This document shows positions 27,036-36,346 of a stretch of DNA of 64,000 bases, in pieces (positions within the stretch are counted from its first letter, which is position 1; every line of letters begins with the position of its first letter). This stretch comes from Vreelandella olivaria (GTDB lineage: Bacteria > Pseudomonadota > Gammaproteobacteria > Pseudomonadales > Halomonadaceae). Under the pieces are notes generated by a model. That model was not told where the DNA came from. It made no database searches and saw nothing but the letters and a program-made list of their open reading frames with translations. The DNA lies in NCBI RefSeq assembly GCF_023507745.1, contig NZ_JALPZO010000014.1, positions 62,001 through 126,000 on the forward strand, in the 5' to 3' direction. Position numbers and translations under genes: made by a program.

Positions 27036-27282
27036 ATACGCAGGCCAGATTCAGCACCACCGATAGCCAAAAACCAACCAGGAAAGCGGTTTTCCGGGTT
27101 TTGTGCCGCAGTTGCTGTTGAGCCAGCAGCGCGCCCGGCCATCCCCCTAACACTCCAAGCAGATGTAGCGTCCTCTCCCTTACCCGTCTGCGACGATGAA
27201 TAGCAGCCTTTTTATCAACGGCGTAGGTAACATAAGCGAGAACGCTCATCACAGCGTAATAAGCGATAACTGGAATCACCAT
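27004..27282 (-). CDS. DUF1294 small membrane protein
   Basis: The 92-residue protein has hydrophobic segments at about 3-20 (IPVIAYYAVMSVLAYVTYAV), around 40-52, and at about 68-90 (TAFLVGFWLSVVLNLACVWW). A basic DKKAAIHRRRRVRERTLHLL stretch and the conserved GGWPGALLAQQQLRHKTRK motif lie in between. This is the DUF1294 pattern (the domain also occurs fused behind cold-shock domains). The function is unknown. It is convergent with trpG and lies 21 nt downstream of rluF on the same strand, so it may be read with it. Confidence 0.85.
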   Translation of the reverse strand: MVIPVIAYYAVMSVLAYVTYAVDKKAAIHRRRRVRERTLHLLGVLGGWPGALLAQQQLRHKTRKTAFLVGFWLSVVLNLACVWWLIFQLGII

Positions 27283-27303
27283 TGAGACTCTCGAAAGATG
27301 GGG

Positions 27304-28374
27304 TTACTTGCGCCGTGTAGAAGCTTTACCACCTGCTGCGGGTTTACTACCACGAGCAACACGCCCTTTACCCGCCGGTTTCGCGCCTGCTTTACCTTTT
27401 GCTCCGGGCTTGCCCGTGCCTGAGGCTTTGGCCTTGGGATGTGGTTTACCCGCTCCGCCAGCGTTAGGAGCAGTGCGCACTTTTCCACTGGCAGTTTTTT
27501 TGCCTTTGAGAGGCGATTTGGCACCCGTAACTTTTGCACCCGGTGTGGCAGGCTTATGACGCCGCCCCTTGCCTGCTGCTGACTGTTTTGCCTTTCCGGT
27601 GCCTGAGCGCTCGCTATAGTTGGGTCTGGCGGATTTGTTTTTCGTCGGCGCAGCTTCCGAACGTTCGGTCAATCCAATAATGGTATCGATCTCTTTGGGG
27701 CTCAGGTCCCGCCAGTCCCCCAGGGCTAACCCTTTAAGAGAAACATTCATAATCCGCGTGCGCACAAGTTGTGTCACTTCATAGCCGAAATATTCACACA
27801 TGCGGCGGATCTGTCGGTTAAGCCCCTGCACCAACGTAATAGTGAACACAAACGTCGACTCTTTGTGCACGTTACACTTTTTGGTGACCTGGCCCAGGAT
27901 TGGCACCCCCCCCTGCATACCCTCAATAAACTCATCGCTAATCGGCTTATTGACCGTCACCACGTACTCTTTCTCATGATGATTGTTGGCACGCAGGATC
28001 TTGTTAACCAAATCGCCGTTATTGGTAAGCAAGATCAGCCCCTGGGAGTCTTTATCCAACCGCCCAATAGGGAAAATACGCACACCATGGTTAACAAAAT
28101 CAACGATATTGTCTTTTTCGCTGGGTTCAGTGGTACTTACAATACCGACTGGTTTATTGAGCGCAATGAGTACCAGATCCTCCTCTTCCTGGGGCTCAAT
28201 TTCCTGACCATTTACTTTTACCTGATCTCCTGCCACTACCTGATCACCCGTCGTTGCCCGGCGGCCATTGATCCAGACATTGCCTTGCTCAACAAAACGG
28301 TCGGCTTCCCTGCGGGAGCAAAGACCGCTTTCGCTGATGTACTTATTGATGCGGGTAGATTTTCGTAACGACAT
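27304..28374 (-). CDS. rluF: 23S rRNA pseudouridine synthase RluF with long basic tail
   Basis: The 356-residue protein has an N-terminal S4 RNA-binding domain ([21 protein letters not shown]), then the RsuA/RluB/E/F catalytic domain with [21 protein letters not shown], where the aspartate of GRLDKDS is the catalytic residue, and [17 protein letters not shown]. Sequence character ([22 protein letters not shown]) fits RluF, which modifies U2604 of 23S rRNA. Residues from about 240 to the end form a lysine, alanine, glycine and proline-rich low-complexity tail. This is much longer and more regular than the short tail of E. coli RluF (290 residues in all), and it probably adds RNA affinity. Confidence 0.92.
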   Translation of the reverse strand: MSLRKSTRINKYISESGLCSRREADRFVEQGNVWINGRRATTGDQVVAGDQVKVNGQEIEPQEEEDLVLIALNKPVGIVSTTEPSEKDNIVDFVNHGVRIFPIGRLDKDSQGLILLTNNGDLVNKILRANNHHEKEYVVTVNKPISDEFIEGMQGGVPILGQVTKKCNVHKESTFVFTITLVQGLNRQIRRMCEYFGYEVTQLVRTRIMNVSLKGLALGDWRDLSPKEIDTIIGLTERSEAAPTKNKSARPNYSERSGTGKAKQSAAGKGRRHKPATPGAKVTGAKSPLKGKKTASGKVRTAPNAGGAGKPHPKAKASGTGKPGAKGKAGAKPAGKGRVARGSKPAAGGKASTRRK

Positions 28375-28413
28375 AAAACGCCATGGGCAAAAGTGAAGTA
28401 AAAGGTGGTTCGC

Positions 28414-28959
28414 CTAAAAAGAGGAGCCAGGTTGCTGCAGGAAAGCAATTTCCTCTTCGCTGGAGTCTCTACCCAGCACTGCATTACGGTGGGGGTAACG
28501 GCCAAAACGATCAATAATCGCCTTGTGGCGTATCTCGAAATCCAGGTTGCTTTCCAGCCCCGGCTGATCAAACAACTTCATTGCAATATCATGGATTTTG
28601 GCAGACTCGCTATGCATGTAAGGCATATAAAGAAAGCTGCGTTCCACACTGGAAAGGGCATCATCGGCTTTTAACGCCACCGCTTCCTGGGCAAGTGCCA
28701 GTGCCAGGGCATCGTTAGCAAACGCGCGGGCATCGTCCCGGTAGATATTGCGAGAGAACTGATCCAGCACGATAATTTCAGCCAACCGGCCATGGGCGGT
28801 ATGCCGCCATTCATAGCACTCGCAGGCAGCGGCACGAGCCAGCACATTACCGAACCGCTGAGTAATGTGCTGATCCATTGCGGTATCTTTGTTAAACCAT
28901 TGCTCTGGCGTTAGCTCATTGAACCAGAACGTTATTACGGCCTGGGCACTCGTTGTCAC
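28414..28959 (-). CDS. DUF924 family protein
   Basis: This 181-residue protein starts VITFWFNELTPEQWFNKD and contains the family's conserved RLAEIIVLDQFSRNIYRDDARAFANDALAL, SFLYMPYMHSES and HKAIIDRFGRYPHRNAVLGR segments. DUF924 proteins adopt an all-helical TPR-like fold; their biochemical role is unknown. The length is standard. It is transcribed leftwards ahead of rluF, 39 nt away, and is separated from upstream ppc by a hairpin. Confidence 0.88.
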   Translation of the reverse strand: MTTSAQAVITFWFNELTPEQWFNKDTAMDQHITQRFGNVLARAAACECYEWRHTAHGRLAEIIVLDQFSRNIYRDDARAFANDALALALAQEAVALKADDALSSVERSFLYMPYMHSESAKIHDIAMKLFDQPGLESNLDFEIRHKAIIDRFGRYPHRNAVLGRDSSEEEIAFLQQPGSSF

Positions 28960-28992
28960 TTGTACTCCTCCTGCGCTGTGATAAAGCCAAAC

Positions 28993-29026
28993 AGCGCCGC
29001 TACTTAATACTTATGGTAGCGGCGCT
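28993..29026 (-). terminator. Hairpin terminator after ppc
   Basis: An 11-bp perfect stem (AGCGCCGCTAC/GTAGCGGCGCT) with a 12-nt loop begins 19 nt beyond the ppc stop on the minus strand and is followed by GTTTGGCTTT. The T-run is imperfect, so efficiency is uncertain. Confidence 0.6.
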
Positions 29027-29044
29027 TATCTCCAAACAAGAGGT

Positions 29045-31693
29045 TTAGCCCGTATTACGCAGCCCTGCCGCAATCCCTGCCATCGTTACCATCAGCGCCC
29101 GGGATAAGTCCGGGCTGATGGCACCATCGGCATCGCGGTTACGCTGCAGAAGCTCTGCCTGCAGACCATGCAGTGGGTCGATATAGGGGTTACGCACATC
29201 AATGGCCTGACGTATCAACGGCGTATTCTCCAGGAGTTTCTCCTGCTGCAAAATCTCCAGCACCACATGCTCCAACCGTTCAAAACGCTCACGCAGCTTT
29301 TTACCCAGCGCTTTGAGTGATGGTTCATCGACCAGCCGGTGCTCGTAATAAGCGGCGATAGCAACATCGGCTTTCGCCAACAGCATCTCAAGCATATCCA
29401 GATAGGTGCCAAAGAAAGGCCACTGGGTGCGCATCTCCTGCAACACTTCGCGACCATCTGGTTGCTCCAATCGCCTTGAAAACGCCTCACCGCTACCTAA
29501 CCAGGCAGGCAACATTAACCGAATTTGTGTCCAGGCAAAAATCCAGGGAATGGCGCGCAGGGTTTCCACTCCCCCATCCTGGCGCCGCTTGGTGGGTCGC
29601 GAGCCTAGCGGTAATCTGCCCAGAGCGCCTTCAGGGGTCACCGCGCGGAAATAGGGAACAAAGTCGGGGTCCTCCCGCACCACGCCAACATAAGCGGCAT
29701 GAGCCACTTTGGACAGTTGATCCATTTCCTCACGCCAGTGCGGCTCTGGTGCCGGAGGCGGCAGTAGCGTTGCCTCCAACACCGCACAGGCGTAGATTTC
29801 CATGGAACGCAGGGCGATATCCGGCTGCCCGAATTTAAAGCGAATCATCTCCCCCTGTTCGGTAACGCGCAGGCTTCCATTGACTGAGCCGGGGGGCTGG
29901 GAGAGGATAGCCGCGTGTGCCGGGCCGCCTCCACGGCCCACCGTACCACCACGGCCATGGAACAGGGTCAGGTCAACGCCGTGTTTTGCACACACATTCA
30001 CCAGTGCCTCCTGGGCACGGTACTGTGCCCAGGCAGCCGCTAGCTGACCCGCATCTTTGGCAGAGTCTGAGTACCCGATCATGACCTCCTGCCGGTCTTT
30101 CGCTAGCGCACGATAACCCGGCAGTGCCAGCAACTGATCCACCACATCGCCTGCGTGGTCCAGGTCATTTAAGGTTTCAAATAACGGCGCGATAGGCAGC
30201 GTCACCTGACCACCCACTTCTTTCATCAACAGGGCAACGGTTAATACATCCGATGGCTCAGCGGCCATGGAAATAATATAAGTACCCAGTGCTTCCGCAT
30301 GCTCCTGGGCGATCACCTTAAAGGTTTCAAGCACCTCGCGAGACTCAGCAGAGCACTCCCAGCGGCGTGGAATCAAGGGACGCCGTGAAGCTAGCTCTGT
30401 TAACAGAAACGCTTGCCGCTGCTGTTCATCCCACTCCTGGTAATGCCCCAGACCCAGCGTGCTGGTGAGCTCTTCCATCACCTGGGCATGGCGGCTGGCC
30501 TCCTGACGAAGATCCAGCTTGGTCAGGGTAACGCCAAACACTGCCACGCGGCGTAGTGTGTCCAGCAGCGCACCATTGGCGATAGTATCCAACCCCACGT
30601 CACACAGTGAGCGGTAACACGCTAGCAGCGGTGCGTAAAGCTGGTCGCGGGTCTCGATAATCGGGCCGCCATCGTAATTGCGGCCATCCAGCTCGGCTTT
30701 GGCCCAGTCACGGGTAGCTTCCATTTTAGCCAGCAGACGTTTGAGCAGCTCACGATATGGCTCGGTAACATCACCTACCTCTGCCTTGAGCGCACTGTTG
30801 GCTTTCCACATGGAAAGCTCGGTTTTCAGCTGTTCAAGATCACGCAGATAGAGATCCGCGGCCATCCAGCGGCCCAGTAACAAAACCTCGCGGGTCACCC
30901 GCGCCGTCACATTGGGATTACCATCGCGGTCGCCACCCATCCAGGAGGCATAGCGTATCGGTGCCGCATCCAAGGGCAGGCGCTCGCCAGCCGTCTCCAG
31001 TAGCAGGTTGTCCAAATCCCGGTGAAAGTCCGGCACAGCCTGCCACAGGGAGTTTTCTATCACCGCAAACCCCCACTTTGCCTCATCCACAGGGGTAGGC
31101 CGTTCGTGGCGAATTTCATCGGTGTGCCATGCCTGACTGATCAACTCCTCCAGGCGTCCCTGGGCACGTACGCCGCGTTCCGGGTAATCCTCGGAGCTTT
31201 CGATCGCTGTTAAGCAATCATCAATGGCATCGTACTTTTGAATCAGCGTGCGTCGAATAACCTCGGTGGGATGGGCGGTCAGCACCAGCTCAACGCGCAT
31301 ATCAGCCAGCGTTTCCACCAGCTTGCGTGGCGAATTTCCCGCCTGCTGTGCCCGGCTCAGCAACTCACCCAATACTGGCTGGGAGCCAGGTTTATAATCC
31401 TCCACCCGGCGAAAACGTGCCCGGTAGTGCTGTTCGGCAATATTGGCAAGATTTAAAAACTGGTTGAATGCGCGGGTTACCGGCAATAAATCCCGCTCCG
31501 GGAGCTGGCGCAGGTACTCAATCAGCGCTCGCTGCTGCAGCGAATCTCCCTGGCGGCCCCGCTTGGCATGGGCACGAATGGTTTCGATTTTATCGACAAA
31601 CGGCTGGCCTAGATCATCGGCAATCGTGCGCCCCAGACTATCGCCCAGAATGCGTACGTTATCGCGCAGCGATTCGTGTAGGTCGTGACTCAT
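29045..31693 (-). CDS. ppc: Phosphoenolpyruvate carboxylase
   Basis: The 882-residue enzyme carboxylates PEP to oxaloacetate to replenish the TCA cycle. Family landmarks are LVLTAHPTEVIRRTL (catalytic histidine), ASWMGGDRDGNPNVTARV, VMIGYSDSAKDAGQLAAAWA, LTLFHGRGGTVGRGGGPAHA, and the C-terminal RNTG involved in allostery. The ATG at 31693 is preferred because AAGGAGG stands eight nt before it; an ATG six nt further upstream has too short a spacing. It is read leftwards, 33 nt after mazG, so it may share the relA-mazG message. Confidence 0.97.
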   Translation of the reverse strand: MSHDLHESLRDNVRILGDSLGRTIADDLGQPFVDKIETIRAHAKRGRQGDSLQQRALIEYLRQLPERDLLPVTRAFNQFLNLANIAEQHYRARFRRVEDYKPGSQPVLGELLSRAQQAGNSPRKLVETLADMRVELVLTAHPTEVIRRTLIQKYDAIDDCLTAIESSEDYPERGVRAQGRLEELISQAWHTDEIRHERPTPVDEAKWGFAVIENSLWQAVPDFHRDLDNLLLETAGERLPLDAAPIRYASWMGGDRDGNPNVTARVTREVLLLGRWMAADLYLRDLEQLKTELSMWKANSALKAEVGDVTEPYRELLKRLLAKMEATRDWAKAELDGRNYDGGPIIETRDQLYAPLLACYRSLCDVGLDTIANGALLDTLRRVAVFGVTLTKLDLRQEASRHAQVMEELTSTLGLGHYQEWDEQQRQAFLLTELASRRPLIPRRWECSAESREVLETFKVIAQEHAEALGTYIISMAAEPSDVLTVALLMKEVGGQVTLPIAPLFETLNDLDHAGDVVDQLLALPGYRALAKDRQEVMIGYSDSAKDAGQLAAAWAQYRAQEALVNVCAKHGVDLTLFHGRGGTVGRGGGPAHAAILSQPPGSVNGSLRVTEQGEMIRFKFGQPDIALRSMEIYACAVLEATLLPPPAPEPHWREEMDQLSKVAHAAYVGVVREDPDFVPYFRAVTPEGALGRLPLGSRPTKRRQDGGVETLRAIPWIFAWTQIRLMLPAWLGSGEAFSRRLEQPDGREVLQEMRTQWPFFGTYLDMLEMLLAKADVAIAAYYEHRLVDEPSLKALGKKLRERFERLEHVVLEILQQEKLLENTPLIRQAIDVRNPYIDPLHGLQAELLQRNRDADGAISPDLSRALMVTMAGIAAGLRNTG

Positions 31694-31726
31694 CGGCATG
31701 GCCTCCTTGCAGGATCGCGTTGATAG

Positions 31727-32563
31727 TTAAGAAGTTGTCTGTTGTTCTTGTGCTTTCGCGGCTTGCCAATGGGCTTCCATCTCGTCCAGCGAGGCCTCGG
31801 CCAAGGGTCGCCCGACGCTGGCAAGCTCACGTTCAACATAACGAAAGCGGCGCTCAAATTTCGCATTGGTAGTGCGCAGGCACTGCTCGGGGTTGGCCCC
31901 AAGGGTGCGGGCCAGGTTGGTAACGGCAAAGAGAAGATCGCCAACCTCCTCCTGGACATGCTGCTGATCACCGGCGGCGAGCGCTTCTTCCACTTCGTCC
32001 AGCTCCTCGCGAATTTTATCCATCACTCCGCGGGCATCCGGCCAGTCAAACCCCACTCTTGCGGCACGTTTTGATAGCTTGGCCGCACGGCTCAGTGCGG
32101 GCAATGTGCGCGGCACATCATCGAGTACCGAAGGCGCACTTTGGGCACGTTCAGCGCGTTCATCTGCTTTAAGTGCTTCCCAGCGTGAATTCACCTGCCT
32201 GGTTTGCACCTCCTCTGCGCTAACGCCGGGGGGACGACGCGATGCCAGGGTGCCATCGGGAAAGACATGGGGATGACGACGTAGCATTTTAGCGGTAAGC
32301 GTATCGATAATATCGTGGAAGTCGAACCGCTGCTCTTCAGCACCGAACTGGGCGTAATACACCACCTGAAACAGCAGATCGCCCAGCTCACCGGGCAACT
32401 CATCAAAAGCCCGCCGCTCGATGGCATCCGCCACTTCATACGCCTCTTCCAAAGTGTGGGGTACAATGCTGTCCCAATCCTGTTTGATATCCCACGGGCA
32501 GCCCTGCTCTGGGTCGCGCAGTACCGTCATTAACGTTAGTAAGTCTTCCAGGCGATAACCCAT
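31727..32563 (-). CDS. mazG: Nucleoside triphosphate pyrophosphohydrolase MazG
   Basis: This 278-residue protein has two MazG domains. The first has DIKQDWDSIVPHTLEEAYEVADAIE at about 25-49 and ELGDLLFQVVYYAQF. The second has MDKIREELDEVEEALAAGDQQHVQEEVGDLLFAVTNLAR at about 180-218. The EEAYE and EELDE/EExGD motifs bind the magnesium ions. It hydrolyses NTPs to NMPs and has been linked to ppGpp turnover in E. coli. It overlaps the relA stop by 1 nt (TGATG), so translation is likely coupled to relA. Confidence 0.94.
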   Translation of the reverse strand: MGYRLEDLLTLMTVLRDPEQGCPWDIKQDWDSIVPHTLEEAYEVADAIERRAFDELPGELGDLLFQVVYYAQFGAEEQRFDFHDIIDTLTAKMLRRHPHVFPDGTLASRRPPGVSAEEVQTRQVNSRWEALKADERAERAQSAPSVLDDVPRTLPALSRAAKLSKRAARVGFDWPDARGVMDKIREELDEVEEALAAGDQQHVQEEVGDLLFAVTNLARTLGANPEQCLRTTNAKFERRFRYVERELASVGRPLAEASLDEMEAHWQAAKAQEQQTTS

Positions 32564-34839
32564 CAGGCGCCTCCCTTGCGGATGCCTTTTTCGGGGGCCG
32601 CATTACGCAGACGACGGACTTCGGTCACGTTGGGTAGCTGCTGGATACGCGAGAAAAGTCGTCCTAGTGACTCCAGGCCATCCACCTCCAGAGTAATACG
32701 CAGCCGGGCGATGCCTTCATCCGTGTCAGTTAGTGTGTTCACGGCCAGCACATTGACCTTTTCATTTCCCAAGAGGCCGGTAACATCCCGCAGCAGCCCC
32801 GAACGGTCCCAGGCCTGAATCTCAATGGTTACCGGGTAACGGGTATGAGCACGCTCGCCCCACTCCACTTCGATAATGCGCTGGGGTTCTTCCATCCGCA
32901 ATTGGAGAATATTGCTGCAATCCTGGCGGTGCACTGTCACCCCACGGCCCTGGGTAATAAAGCCGACAATCGGCTCCCCCGGTACAGGACGGCAACAATT
33001 GGCCATACTGGTTTTCAGGTTGCCGACCCCCAACACGGTAATATCACTCTTGGCGGCCTTGCTGGGCTGACGGCGCGGCTTCGCCAGCAGGCGATCCAGT
33101 TGTTCCTGGTCGTCAGTTTCGCCAAACAGCTGCTGAGCCTGGTGGAGCACCTGGCCAATACGCAGGTCACCTGCCCCCAGCGCGGCATACATATCATCCG
33201 CATTTTGGTAATTAACCGCCTGGGCAAGCTTCGCCAGATCCAGTCCTTCGACATCCAGGCGACGCATTTCCCGTTCGAACAGTGCACGCCCCTCATCAAG
33301 GTTCTGGTCCCTCGCCTGATGTTTGAACCACGCCTGGATTTTGGCTCGCGCCCGGGAGGTACGCACATAGCCCAAGCTAGGATTTAACCAGTCACGACTG
33401 GGCCCGCCTTTAGTGGCCGTTAGGATTTCGATCTGCTGCCCGGTTTTCAATTTATAGGTTAACGGTACGATGCGGCCATTAACCTTCGCCCCACGGCAGC
33501 GGTGGCCAATTTCGGTGTGTACCCGGTAAGCAAAATCGATCGGCGTGGCGATACGCGGCAGGTCAATCACGTGGCCGTCGGGTGTGAAAACATAGATGCG
33601 GTCAGGCGCTACATCACTGGAAAGGCCTTCGCGAAGATCACCAAAACCGCCCACTTCATCCTGCCACTCCAACACTTGGCGCAACCAGGCGATTTTCTCT
33701 TCGTAACTACGGCTTTTGGCATTGGTGTCATGACCTTTATAACGCCAGTGGGCACAGACCCCAAGCTCCGCTTCATCGTGCATGGCGAAGGTACGGATCT
33801 GTATCTCCAACACTTTATTTTCCGGCCCCATCACTGCCGTGTGCAGAGACTGATAACCGTTTTTCTTCGGGTTGGCGATATAGTCGTCGAACTCATTTGG
33901 TACATGGTGCCAGCACGAGTGCACAATCCCCAGCACCGTATAGCAATCGGTCACCGCGGGTACCAGAATACGCACCGCGCGCACATCGTGCACTTGAGAA
34001 AAATCGATCCGTTTGCGCTTCATTTTGCGCCAAATGGAGTAAATGTGCTTTGCCCGCCCACTAACGTCATAGCGGTGGATATGCTGGGCTTCCATCAGGC
34101 TTTTCAGCGTTTCAACCACATCGTGGATATAGCGATCGCGATCCAGTCGCTTTTCAGCCAGTAGCTTGGCAATCGCCTTATATTCGTCTTCATGCAAATA
34201 GCGAAACGAAAGATCTTCAAGCTCCCATTTGATTTGCCCAATACCCAGGCGATGTGCCAACGGTGCATAGATATCGGCAACCTCACGGGCAACCTGTAAA
34301 CATTTTTCCCGCGGGGCATCTTTTACCTGACGCAGCGCGCAGGTACGTTCGGCGATTTTAATCAGCGCGACACGGACATCACCCACCATATTGACCAGCA
34401 TCTTACGCAGATTTTCCTGCTGGTTATGCTGGCTCATGCCATGATTGGGTGCCAATGGATAGCTGATGGCAGCCATCTGTAAAACGCCATCAATCAGCTT
34501 GGCAACCTCGTCACCAAAACGCTTGGCCACTTCCTCTATACTGATCAACCCTTCGCGCACAGCACGGTAGAGCACAGCAGCTTCCAACGTTGCCTGATCA
34601 AGCTTGAGTTCAGCAAGAATGTCTGCCATTTCAAGCCCCATGCGGAAGCTCGACCCAGGCGCAAGCCATACGCGATGGGTGCCGGGCGCTTCTCGCTCAA
34701 GCTGCTCGGCAAGCTCGCATGCCTGTCGCAGACGCTCAGGTTCACGTAGGCGCACATCTTCCTGAAGGCGCGTTAACCATTGTTGTATGTCCACCTTTCC
34801 GCTTTCAGTTAGCGGCTGGTCTTCACGCACTTTCACCAT
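32563..34839 (-). CDS. relA: GTP pyrophosphokinase RelA
   Basis: The 758-residue stringent-response enzyme has a degenerate N-terminal HD domain in which the hydrolase HD pair is lost (AVLYRAVREGLISIEEV instead of LLHDVIED). The synthetase domain follows, with NEFDDYIANPKKNGYQSLHT carrying the EFDD catalytic signature, then the TGS domain (IYVFTPDGHVIDLPR) and a C-terminal ACT domain (DRSGLLRDVTGLLGNEKVNVLAV). Loss of the HD residues and presence of EFDD define a ribosome-activated (p)ppGpp synthetase, not SpoT. rlmD lies 70 nt upstream and mazG overlaps its stop. Confidence 0.96.
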   Translation of the reverse strand: MVKVREDQPLTESGKVDIQQWLTRLQEDVRLREPERLRQACELAEQLEREAPGTHRVWLAPGSSFRMGLEMADILAELKLDQATLEAAVLYRAVREGLISIEEVAKRFGDEVAKLIDGVLQMAAISYPLAPNHGMSQHNQQENLRKMLVNMVGDVRVALIKIAERTCALRQVKDAPREKCLQVAREVADIYAPLAHRLGIGQIKWELEDLSFRYLHEDEYKAIAKLLAEKRLDRDRYIHDVVETLKSLMEAQHIHRYDVSGRAKHIYSIWRKMKRKRIDFSQVHDVRAVRILVPAVTDCYTVLGIVHSCWHHVPNEFDDYIANPKKNGYQSLHTAVMGPENKVLEIQIRTFAMHDEAELGVCAHWRYKGHDTNAKSRSYEEKIAWLRQVLEWQDEVGGFGDLREGLSSDVAPDRIYVFTPDGHVIDLPRIATPIDFAYRVHTEIGHRCRGAKVNGRIVPLTYKLKTGQQIEILTATKGGPSRDWLNPSLGYVRTSRARAKIQAWFKHQARDQNLDEGRALFEREMRRLDVEGLDLAKLAQAVNYQNADDMYAALGAGDLRIGQVLHQAQQLFGETDDQEQLDRLLAKPRRQPSKAAKSDITVLGVGNLKTSMANCCRPVPGEPIVGFITQGRGVTVHRQDCSNILQLRMEEPQRIIEVEWGERAHTRYPVTIEIQAWDRSGLLRDVTGLLGNEKVNVLAVNTLTDTDEGIARLRITLEVDGLESLGRLFSRIQQLPNVTEVRRLRNAAPEKGIRKGGA

Positions 34840-34909
34840 GACAATGACTCATCCTTTCTGGGTGACAACCTCCACTTAGTCGCCACCGAGGCTTGATGCA
34901 ATGGGCCAA

Positions 34910-36346
34910 CTAGCCCCCGTGTTCGAACAGCATCAGCGTTTCCATGTGGGCAGTGTGCAGGAACATATCTGCCACTGCTACCTGCTTGACGCGGTAACCT
35001 GCATGCATAAGGTGTGCCGCATCTCGAGCAAGGGTTGCCGGGTCGCAGGAAATATAGACCACTCTGGGTATTTTATAGCGGCCAATTGCCTGACAAATGG
35101 CTTCCGCGCCGCTGCGCGGCGGGTCGAGTACCAGCGCATCCAACGGCGATCGCTCCTGTAACAATGCATACACGGTTTCTGTATTACTCAAATCTGCCTG
35201 CTGGGCGCTTACATCCAGATGGTTGTGGCTGGCATTGGCAATTATGCGCTCAACCATTGCCGGGTTTCCTTCCACCGCATGTACATGGGTACCGGCAGCT
35301 GCCAGTGGTAGGCTGAAATTGCCTATACCCGCAAACAAATCCAGTAACTGCTGTCCTGGCTCGGGTGTTAGCCATGCCACCACCTGGGCCACCATCTTTT
35401 GATTGACCTCACCATTGACCTGCAAAAAATCACCGGGTGAAAACTGTAATGTTAAGGTCGCTTTCGCATTAGTGCCTGCTGAAAAAATAGCCTGCCCAAT
35501 GCCCAAAGCCTTCAGCTCAAGCGTCTCATACAGCTGAGGTGCTGCACTGAACCAGTGCAATGCAGGTGTCTCACGCCCTAACCACGCCCCCAGTGCTACC
35601 TGCTGCGCTTCAGCAAAGGCTTGCCAGCGAGCGCTGTCCTGGGCGTGATGCTTAAGCTGACGCACTAGCACCACGGTTGTATCAGTGGTGGCCAAAAGTT
35701 CAATATGGCCCACCAAGCGTGGAGCTTCCAGTGCGGTTAACAACTGGCGTAACGGCATTATTAACGCCTGTAACTCAGGCACCAATACATGGCACTGGGT
35801 AATATCCACCAGACGATGAGAGTGGGGCGCGCGAAACCCCAGCATCACTTTACCTTGACCATCGACCTTAACACCCAACCGTGCGCGGCGCCGATAGTTT
35901 TCCTGGCTACCATTTAGAGCGGTGATGGCTCCCAGCTCAATGCCCTGCCGAGCCATTAACGCTGTCACCACATCACGCTTATGGGAACGCTGGGCATTGA
36001 TTTCCAGGTGCTGAAGGTTACAGCCCCCACACTGAGCGAAATGTGCACAGGGCGGTGTGACCCGTAGAGCAGAGGAAGACAGCCGCGTTTTGATATGAGC
36101 CTCATCAAAACGCTTGCGTGTCACATGCACACCTACCTCAACGCGCTCGCCGGGCAGAGCCTGATCCACAAATACGGTTTTACCCATCGCATCATGGCTC
36201 ACTCCCCGACCATCATGGGCTAAGCGTTCAATCACAAGCGGCGCCGCAGCATCCCCCTGAACAGGCGCTTTCCCACCAGGGATACGGGCCAGTCCAGAGT
36301 GTCCGGATGCTGGGCGGGGTGGCCGCCGCTTACCCAACATAGCCAT
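34910..36346 (-). CDS. rlmD: 23S rRNA (uracil-1939-C5)-methyltransferase RlmD
   Basis: The 478-residue protein has an N-terminal TRAM domain (IERLAHDGRGVSHDAMGKTVFV), a [4Fe-4S] cluster formed by Cys100, Cys106, Cys109 (CAHFAQCGGC) and Cys185 (DITQCHVL), matching the spacing of E. coli RumA, then the methyltransferase domain with LLDLFAGIGNFSLPLA (SAM binding), LVLDPPRSGAE and the catalytic cysteine in VVYISCDPATLARD. It methylates U1939 of 23S rRNA. The ATG at 36346 has GGAGG five nt upstream inside the end of cysM, so translation is coupled to cysM. Confidence 0.95.
   Translation of the reverse strand: MAMLGKRRPPRPASGHSGLARIPGGKAPVQGDAAAPLVIERLAHDGRGVSHDAMGKTVFVDQALPGERVEVGVHVTRKRFDEAHIKTRLSSSALRVTPPCAHFAQCGGCNLQHLEINAQRSHKRDVVTALMARQGIELGAITALNGSQENYRRRARLGVKVDGQGKVMLGFRAPHSHRLVDITQCHVLVPELQALIMPLRQLLTALEAPRLVGHIELLATTDTTVVLVRQLKHHAQDSARWQAFAEAQQVALGAWLGRETPALHWFSAAPQLYETLELKALGIGQAIFSAGTNAKATLTLQFSPGDFLQVNGEVNQKMVAQVVAWLTPEPGQQLLDLFAGIGNFSLPLAAAGTHVHAVEGNPAMVERIIANASHNHLDVSAQQADLSNTETVYALLQERSPLDALVLDPPRSGAEAICQAIGRYKIPRVVYISCDPATLARDAAHLMHAGYRVKQVAVADMFLHTAHMETLMLFEHGG

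Noticed and set aside
32563..34839. RelA with a missing HD hydrolase motif as a defect
   Set aside because: Loss of the HD residues is normal in monofunctional RelA; hydrolysis is expected from SpoT elsewhere.
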